From positions 21,365,667-21,429,666 of the forward strand of contig OX424568.1 of NCBI GenBank assembly GCA_949152475.1: a DNA stretch of 64,000 nt, written 5' to 3'. The DNA comes from Terebella lapidaria (lineage: Eukaryota > Annelida > Polychaeta > Terebellida > Terebellidae). The position numbers and the translations under genes were made by a program. Below, piece by piece: positions 57,278 to 64,000 of this stretch; positions within the stretch are counted from its first letter, which is position 1; each line of letters starts with the position of its first letter. Under the pieces are notes generated by a model. The model was not told the origin of the DNA. It made no database searches and saw nothing but the letters and a program-made list of their open reading frames with translations.

Positions 57278-57285
57278 TATATAAA
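57278..57285 (+). promoter_or_regulatory. TATA box of the PHD/FLYWCH gene
   Basis: TATATAAA stands 41 bp upstream of the ATG at 57326, directly followed by a GC-rich start region. This fits a core promoter with a very short 5' UTR. Confidence 0.6.
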
Positions 57286-57325
57286 GCGGCCCGTTTGCGT
57301 GCAGAATCATAACACAAAAATCATC

Positions 57326-58647
57326 ATGGCTCACGAGTGCATCGTCTGTAATCGTCCTGTACGATCTCGTCAGGAAGGACTCCTCTGCGAAGGGTGCGAT
57401 CGTTGGCATCATCGGGTTTGCGGTACCGGGATATCCCGTGATGTGTACAGAGCAGCAGTCAGGGAAAGCCGTGACATCGACTGGACCTGCAATGGCTGTT
57501 TGCCAGATGCAGAACCACAACCCATCCCTGAACCCCGACCCGTCCTTGAGAACGCCCCTGAGGTATGTGGTTGATTTACTGTGCCGCACATTTGCCTAAT
57601 TTAGTAAACATTCCACGCAGGTCTACAATCTCAAATATATTTAAAGCTGAAACTAATGATTATGAGTATGTCCATTTATGGCTTATGCAGATTGACGATC
57701 TTCCTGACGACCCGAATGTTGATGATTTTGGGGACTTCCTGCCCGCTGTCCACGGCGAGTCTGAACTGTTAGACCCAACACCTCCACCAGCACCTGTCGT
57801 GCAAGATCCTCAGCCGACGACCTACAAACTGGTTGAAGACGGCTCTAAACAGGGAAAGGTAAAATCATGGTTTGACAGTATCCATGTATTCCAAACTGAG
57901 GTGATGAAAATATCCAGCAATATTCATATCTTGGATTTGTTTGTTCACAGGACATCCTGGTCGATTCAGTCGGGTACAAATATGCAAAGAAGGTCGACAA
58001 GCGCCGTGCTGCTGTGACGTGGAGGTGTACTGTTCGCAGCAAAGCCCTCACCTGTAAGGCGACTGTGCTAGAGCGTCAGGGGGAATACGTGCGCGGCAGC
58101 CTGGACGACATATGCCAGGCTCAATCAGGTCCGAATTTATGAATATTTATATTTTATCTTAGATCGTTATAGTTGATCGAGTGAAGCATTAACTTGTACT
58201 GGTAATAAGTATGTTCGTGTTGACTTTAACAGGTCGTGAAGTAGCAGCGATCGTCAGCCGTGAGGTCAAGAAACGGGCGATGGAGAGGGTATTTGATTCT
58301 GCCGCTAAAATCGTTTGACGAGGTGATTTCTCAATTTTGTATCTATATTCAAGATATTTGCTATATATTTATAACAAAACAATATGTACAAAAACATCAA
58401 GATATTTATTATATAAATTATACTTTAAAAATCTACATTCCAGGTTCTTATGGAGTACGTTCAACCTGACCAGGTCGGACTGCTGCCGACCCTCTCCAGG
58501 CACCGGGACCTCGCTGAGCAAGCCAACTTGAAGAGACGTCGAACACGACCGCGTCACCCCAAAGACCTCAAGTTCCAGTTGGACACGCACCTGCCAGATG
58601 GGTTCATCCATCGGGACCTGCGTGTTGGGAGAGACGCCGCATTGTGA
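57326..58647 (+). pseudogene. PHD-like and FLYWCH zinc-finger protein, N-terminal part of a MULE-type transposase
   Basis: Exons: 57326-57562, 57691-57858, 57951-58128, 58233 to about 58321, 58444-58647. Exon 1 encodes a PHD-like finger (CIVCNRP, LLCEGCDRWHHRVC, WTCNGC). Exon 2 is acidic and Pro-rich. Exon 3 matches a FLYWCH finger (GYKYAKKVDKRRAAVTWRC, LTCKATVLE), although the usual final His pair is not evident. Exons 4-5 (REVAAIVSREVKKRAMERVF, LMEYVQPDQVGLLPTLSRHR, PRHPKDLKFQLDTHLPDGFI) are the linker found just before the catalytic domain of MULE transposases of the FLYWCH type. The protein stops at 58647, before the catalytic core. One extra T near 58315 shifts frame at the end of exon 4, so it is probably a decayed, truncated copy. 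A young co-opted DNA-binding protein is the alternative. Confidence 0.75.
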
Positions 58648-58929
58648 TAGCGACACAACATGTATGATTCATGAAGCTGTGTTTACAATTGGATAGAATA
58701 AATGATTTTTTTTGTGTGTGGAGTCACGTGTACATTACATTTGTATACGAAAATAAACATGTTGTGAAAAGTGCCAAACCCTCAATGGACTTATATGTTA
58801 CTCTCAAGCAATTACGAAGATACAAGATTACTTGTACATGTATTACACTCAATTTGAGCCCCCCGCCAATACAGTGTAGATTTACGCTTCACCCATAGTT
58901 TTAGAATACAGTTTATTATATTTTTACAA
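58648..58929. other. Spacer
   Basis: AT-rich 3' flank of the PHD/FLYWCH gene, with an AATAAA at about 58697 that could serve as its polyadenylation signal. Nothing else recognised. Confidence 0.4.
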
Positions 58930-60028
58930 TGTTTTTTTTTCATGAGGAAAATGAGTTTATCTGAATTAATCTATGACACATTTCAGTGTATTGCGAAAAA
59001 TTGTACATGAAGTTTTCTCTGATATTACTATATGTTGTATACTCAAATACAAAATGTATCTCATCTTCAACTTTAGTACAATTACATATATATGACACTG
59101 CCGTACTTCAGGGAATAAATCTTTAAACTGGCCACTAGTTTTATCTTGTACAATAATATAGTGACCATTCATACTTAATATTAAAAGCATTACCATAGGA
59201 TTCCACTTCAAAACTTATTTATATGTCTGATAAGTTTATTAGTTTGTTTTTACTTGATTTCTCCATTTCAACATCTTTCTTTTTTTACATTTTTCAGCAA
59301 CAATTGTGACACCAAAATTTTTCCCATTTTGGTAACAATGTTCCAAACCTAATAAACATGAAATACTGTATATACTTGTCTACTCATACCAATTATCACC
59401 ATGAATATTCAAGCTCCATAGAAACATTCTTTTAGTTACTTTTAGTAGTCGGCTATAATTTGTTCCAATATTTTAACATCGAGATATACCGTCTATACGC
59501 ACTGCTCTGTACATTATCTTGTCACATTTTTGATATGGATCTCTGCACCAAAATGTAAAATTGGTGGCATCCCATTAACAGAAAATTTGGTATATGTATT
59601 GTAACCAACATCTCTAAATTCTTCAAATTTAGAGATTATTCCTCCTAGAGCTCGACCAGCAGAATCTGACAGAACATCAGTACATACATTAAAATTGCTA
59701 TCAAGATGTACACCAAGTTATTTATAATGATCCACTGATTCTAATATTTCCTGTCCATAATATATAGAAATTTTTTATGAGATACACATTTTTTTATTTT
59801 TGTACAAATTGAGAAATTCAAATTTTTCTATATAAAATGTCAATCGCCATTGATCATTCCAAAGCATCAAGCATACACTGCAGGCCACTTTCAATTTCAT
59901 ATATTAGAGCCACATTATCAGCAAACAACCATAAACTTACATGTTCTTGGCCAAATTTTACACCTTTCACTAGTCTTTGGATGAAACATGCTAGATTATT
60001 TGTGAAAAGCCGAAACAACGTCGGCGAT
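58930..60028 (-). mobile_element. LINE reverse-transcriptase remnant (C-terminal half of ORF2)
   Basis: On minus: GDYLSPTLFRLFTNNLACFI, then LFADNVALIYE (the FADD-type catalytic box with Asn in place of the second Asp), YKYLGVHLDSNFNVCTDVL, SDSAGRALGGIISKFEEF, DVGYNTYTKFSVNGMPPILH, and a tail CTKVEDEIHFVFE. Several stops and frame changes separate the blocks (for example stops soon after the FADN block and after VTR). The order is that of a non-LTR retrotransposon ORF2 from RT motif B onwards. It is dead: 5' truncated and decayed. Confidence 0.85.
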
Positions 60029-60029
60029 A

Positions 60030-60475
60030 AATAATCACCAGTAGCATCGCCCTCAATTAGTCTGAAAATAGAAAATATAAATCGACGAAATACTGCATGC
60101 TATCAATCCTGACGTATTACGAGATATATTTATCTGTATGACAATATAGACATTGTGTATCTGGGTTAAGTGGAACAAGCGTCCACGAACAGTCACACCA
60201 AGAAGGACGGCTCGCACAGCTTGGGATAGATGGTAATTTATGCCACTCAATAAACAACATGTACAATTATTATTGTGTTGTTTACGGATTCCATCAGGTG
60301 TACAGTAGAAACAACTACATTTAACACACTGTCTGTCCCTGATGACACCAGTGTGTCTTTGGATAAACTCTTTGGTCGGGCTTGTCTCTATTGCAAAATG
60401 TTGTATTTTACGTTTGATATTATTGACATCATCAAAATGTATCGGTGGTAATAGATTGATACTTACATTACATGC
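60030..60475. repeat. Repeat between two inverted LINE pieces
   Basis: Part of this stretch (about 60295-60470) is the complement of 42000-42165, including GGTGTACAGTAGAAACAACT and TCTGTCCCTGATGACACCAG. No coding role is seen. Confidence 0.55.
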
Positions 60476-60650
60476 TCAATCCTGTATCAAGATTAATGAT
60501 AAGTATACAGATTGGTTTGATGTTACGTGTGAAGTGAGACAAGGTGATAAATTATCGCCAACGTTGTTTCGGCTTTTAACAAATAATCTAGCATACTGGT
60601 TACATTTTTCACAAATGAATATGACATTCGTATGTGTAAAGCTTAACCAC
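60476..60650 (+). mobile_element. LINE reverse-transcriptase scrap, plus strand
   Basis: It encodes SCIKINDKYTDWFDVTCEV followed by RQGDKLSPTLFRLLTNNLA, the LINE RT region around motif B. It overlaps in content with the first part of the minus-strand remnant at 60028 and is closely similar to it, but in the opposite orientation. The similarity ends at about 60595. Confidence 0.8.
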
Positions 60651-60749
60651 TTTTGTATGATGGAATGGGCATTCCCATGCTGCAACAGGTAATAATTTAA
60701 TATCAAATGCTTACCCTACCGCTCTCTGTCCAACACGGATCAGAGTTTT

Positions 60750-60960
60750 CCTTTGAGCGAACAAAATGAAATATTACTATGTGCTTTTCAATGAAAAGGG
60801 ACTCTCCAATAGTACTACCCCACTACAAAAGCCGGCTTGATGAACCGACGGACAGGAATTCCATAGGACACATTGTTGCCATGTCAGCCTGCAGCTCCCA
60901 AGAAAAGCTGCTCAATTCTTTAGGACGCCACTTCCCATAGATTATTGCTAAATGCAAGTC
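60750..60960 (+). repeat. R3 module
   Basis: ACTACCCCACTACAAAAGCC, GGAATTCCATAGGACACATT and ATGTCAGCCTGCAGCTCCCA match the R3 copies at 25.8, 28.1, 33.2 and 37.8 kb (plus) and 26.7 and 43.5 kb (minus). Confidence 0.65.
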
Positions 60961-61796
60961 TAAGGAAACTTGCTCAGATGATTTTATGCTTTGTTTGCTT
61001 TATGATATATGATAAATGTGTTCATCATCTTTTCAGGAGCAAGACTGGAACTCTGGATGAACTAATACAATTCATTATTGTTTTGGTGTTAACATCTTAA
61101 TGTGATTAAAGTTTCATATTCAAATAGTTTTGGAATATGGGATTCTGGTGAAATATAATAGCAATACTAACCTGCAGTACAATTGTTTATGCCAGAATCT
61201 CAAGAGCTTTCTGTATTATTGGTGGCAGTTGATACCAATACCATCGTTAGGCCTACTTACGTTCGATATTATAACTGTGCATTTATTATTATTGTACTGA
61301 CCACGGCAATGTTTTATCACATAATTTATTTAATCAGTAGTTTTTAGGCCGTCTGGAGGTGTTCTCTTGGAAAATGAACGAGATACGTTCTCTTTGGTTA
61401 GTTCCTCACTTGTGCTGATATCCAAGTTAAAGAGTTTAGCATATCCCTTCAAATACTAGCACCAGGATTGAGAATTTAGGAGTAAATGACGGGATATAAG
61501 GAACTGGGTTCTCGACTGTTAATGATCATCTGATCATGGTACCAATATCATCATCATTAATCATTATAAAGTACTCCGAGCCAACAAAACTGAGTCCGTT
61601 CTCCAACTCAAGGTCTAGTGTCAGGTGAAATCCAGAAAAGTTCATAAAATTTCATGAACCCCCATACATGGCCACATGGGGATGAAATTAGTTGTTCCAT
61701 GAAAAAAGCGCATTCTTCCTGACCAATATGTTTACACCCGTCAAGAATTCTAAACTAATGGGTGAACAGGTCCTGCTGTACTGGAAGTGTGCTTAT
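60961..61796. other. Spacer without recognised feature
   Basis: No ORF above about 60 codons and no repeat I could pair inside the window. Confidence 0.45.
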
Positions 61797-62222
61797 ACAT
61801 ACATACATACATACAGTTTATTTATTTATATTGCGCCTCACATTGAACACAATTTCGATTGCGCATGACATTGTTACAATTAAAACCTTACAATGATGAC
61901 GTACAAGTACAATGATAAGTACATTGAAGGATAGAATTGTTGGGAGAAGATATATAATTACATAACAATGTATATATATTTATATCGTGGGCGTGATGCC
62001 GTTATAACTGGGCGTGATGCCGTTCATATAATTTTTTATACGTAGCTGTTAGTTTTATTAAAACTTCTAATTTTCCAAGCAGTTTAGAGAAACTAGAGGG
62101 GGAGCTTTGGTGAACAGATTCTTCAGGTTTGCAACTAGATCTGGAGAAGCGGTAACAAGACATTGACCATGGAAAAATTAAGTCATCACGTTTGTCGTCT
62201 AATCCAGTTGAATCCATATTAG
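61797..62222 (-). repeat. LINE 3' end with ATAC tail repeat
   Basis: On minus the sequence ends GGCGCAATATAAATAAATAA then a (GTAT)n run at 61797-61815, the typical end of a non-LTR element with a microsatellite tail. A short frame at 62002-62217 has no recognisable domain. A short direct repeat GGGCGTGATGCCGTT occurs twice at about 61988 and 62011. Confidence 0.5.
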
Positions 62223-62545
62223 AAATCTAATTATTTTGGGACATTCGATCATTTGGTTCCATGGTTACTTCGAGTTGTTATTTTTTCCCATGGAAGTCTG
62301 CTGTTCTCTCATGTGGAAAGAAATCCAAGTGTCAATCAAGTTTTTGCCTTTCTGAAATATATAGTATGAAAGGTGAATTATAATCCATGGTGGGCATATG
62401 AATCTGCTAGTTCGTGCAGCACTCGTCACAATAATGTATTTCATACTCGAAAATGAGGATATAACCTGATCTTAAAAAGTCATGGATGGGACATCATTAA
62501 TAGTTTCGAGCTTTGCTGCAAGAACTTGCTCATAGTAAACGCTAC

Positions 62546-62690
62546 AACTTATTGAATTCTTGGTGTCACACTATTTTTGCGACACAATGGCAGACAAGTC
62601 TTAATAACATCCTGGTCCCCACACAAGGTGTGACGTGTTATTGTCACTTGAACAAAAGAATCTAGTCAATTATGGAGCCACAACAAAACT
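62546..62690 (+). repeat. R1 module, diverged copy
   Basis: CAAGTCTTAATAACATCCTGG, GGTGTGACGTGTTATTGTCA and TCTAGTCAATTAT follow the R1 order. It shows more differences than the array copies. Confidence 0.65.
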
Positions 62691-64000
62691 GCTACAACTG
62701 GGTTTTCTCGTGAAACATTTTGTAGGTTTTTTTTTCTGAATTTCAAAGGTGCGGTAAAGTCTCAAAAGCGGAATTGCCTTTTCTAGATACGTGACAATAA
62801 TAGTATTGTGGTGATATTGCAATTAAAACGACAAACAAAAATTGATGCCAACTGGGTCAGTTCATGTGATAACATTTGTATGAGGTGTAAACTATAATGA
62901 GTAAAGCAAGTGTTGTTATGTTGTTATATTCAAAGTAAAAACAAAAACATCAATGCGTTTTTCTAAACGTTTTGCTCTCACACCTCTGCACAAGACGCAA
63001 GTGACCTCGTTACAAATGCCTAATAACCTGATAAACCTTGTTAACTAACTAACTAACTAACTAACTTGAAAATAATGAGCATTAGAAATTAGCATCATTA
63101 TCACACAACATGGTATACTCTGCAGAACGGCACCATAACCCATATAGTTAGTAATGGTTTTCAAGAACTAATCTTAATCAAGATCTCTGTTCATCTTTGA
63201 CATGATACAACATGGAACGATTATCAAGTGATTGCAAAAGTATTATCAACAGTATTTTGAAGAAATTCTTTCAGACTACTAACTGGACTTTGATGAAAAA
63301 CGTGACTTTTGAAAACGTGGACTTTTGAAAAAAACGTGGCAAGATCGATATTACTTACATTTACATACAATACTGTTCGATCGGTGGCAATGTATATCAA
63401 GAGACACCATATCATGCATAAGTTCCATATGTAAGGTCCATTGAATCTCAAATTCCAATGTATAAATAGATGTGTGTCCGTAACTGAAGAGCGTGTATAG
63501 CCAGTGTCGTAGTTAGAAGCTTCTAGATCCCTGTTTTTGTGTATACATATTCATTGTATGTTAATGTAGTAATTTTAGCGACTGTTACTCCCGTCCCTCC
63601 CGCGCACTACACATTTCCACAACAAACATTCATTCTACATGACTTACATACAGGACAAGTACACACTATACGATCACAAGCATAAACTCCATGTAGTCAT
63701 GGTTACATACACAGGTCAAACCACGCACCTGCGGCCCCGCTAGCTCAGTACACTCGGCCCCGTTTACCCGACCTTGACCTTCACATGCACTGACTTCTAA
63801 ACATAGAACTTGACACACATACTCCATACATCACGTGCACACATACAGGCATTCCCAGTATTGACACGAGCCGGGGAAACCCACTTTCCCGGTGACATCA
63901 GCGCATTGCACCACACATTCAACCTATCACAACACCGCTTACACTTGGCGGAAAATTACACAGCCACATGGTCCCTCGGCCCCGGTCTACTGCGCAGAAG
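62691..64000. other. Right flank, no gene; AACT microsatellite and C-rich end
   Basis: A short (AACT)n microsatellite lies at 63043-63066. From about 63590 the composition changes to C-rich, CA-rich sequence with several ACTCGGCCCC/CCTCGGCCCC motifs (63752, 63975), which may mark the edge of another repeat or a gene region beyond the window. I see no exon there that I can support. Confidence 0.4.

Noticed and set aside
63730-63800. GCTAGCTCAGT as an A-box of a tRNA gene or tRNA-derived SINE
   Set aside because: No acceptor stem pairing, anticodon arm or B-box (GGTTCGA) follows at the right distance.

Overview
The window is AT-rich animal DNA with GT-AG introns, two conserved eukaryotic housekeeping genes and a very heavy load of transposons and tandem repeats. 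Taken together (intron style, (YDLISRT)-type palindromic satellites, THAP/P and MULE-type transposons, a Gypsy element and LINE scraps) it looks like a marine invertebrate genome. I cannot name the species or phylum from the sequence alone.

Left part (1-12.6 kb) holds the two host genes, both read leftwards on the minus strand. POLD3, the third subunit of DNA polymerase delta, has nine exons visible (278-4101) and runs off the left edge. LCMT1, the methyltransferase that methylates the C-terminal leucine of the PP2A catalytic subunit, is complete (7515-12578). LCMT1 carries two homologous terminal exons (7515-7635 and 9533-9701), both in the right splice phase and each ending in its own stop: a likely alternative C-terminus. 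Between the genes lie a fold-back MITE (4581-5427) and an unusual element made of a 21-bp palindromic tandem array inside terminal inverted repeats (5865-6656). LCMT1 intron 1 contains a clean hAT-type non-autonomous element with 8-bp target duplication (11527-12196).

The middle part (12.6-48 kb) has no host gene that I can recognise. It holds a Gypsy-type LTR element on the minus strand (about 17.9-24.6 kb) joined head to head to an inverted piece of its own 3' end with an LTR (24.6-25.64 kb), and a large field of three dispersed repeat modules (called R1, R2 and R3 here) in both orientations. Part of that field has been amplified into a 4.58-kb tandem array (28.7-40.3 kb, about 2.5 copies, the copies almost identical), followed by a roughly 135-bp satellite trapped between two direct repeats of about 730 bp.

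The right part (48-64 kb) shows nested transposition. A satellite-like element with a unit of about 242 bp (48.1-57.2 kb) is split by a 7301-bp P-superfamily transposon (48889-56189) with 30-bp inverted ends and a perfect 8-bp target duplication. The transposon carries a spliced THAP-transposase gene on the plus strand, now damaged, and a second uninterrupted ORF on the opposite strand. Immediately to the right is a spliced PHD/FLYWCH gene with a TATA box that looks like the N-terminal part of a MULE-type transposase. Inverted LINE fragments, a LINE tail and further R1/R3 modules fill the rest.

The host genes are unrelated in function (replication; PP2A regulation) and their closeness need not mean shared regulation. 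The main biological interest is the LCMT1 alternative C-terminus, the two-gene P element, and the palindromic and tandem arrays.
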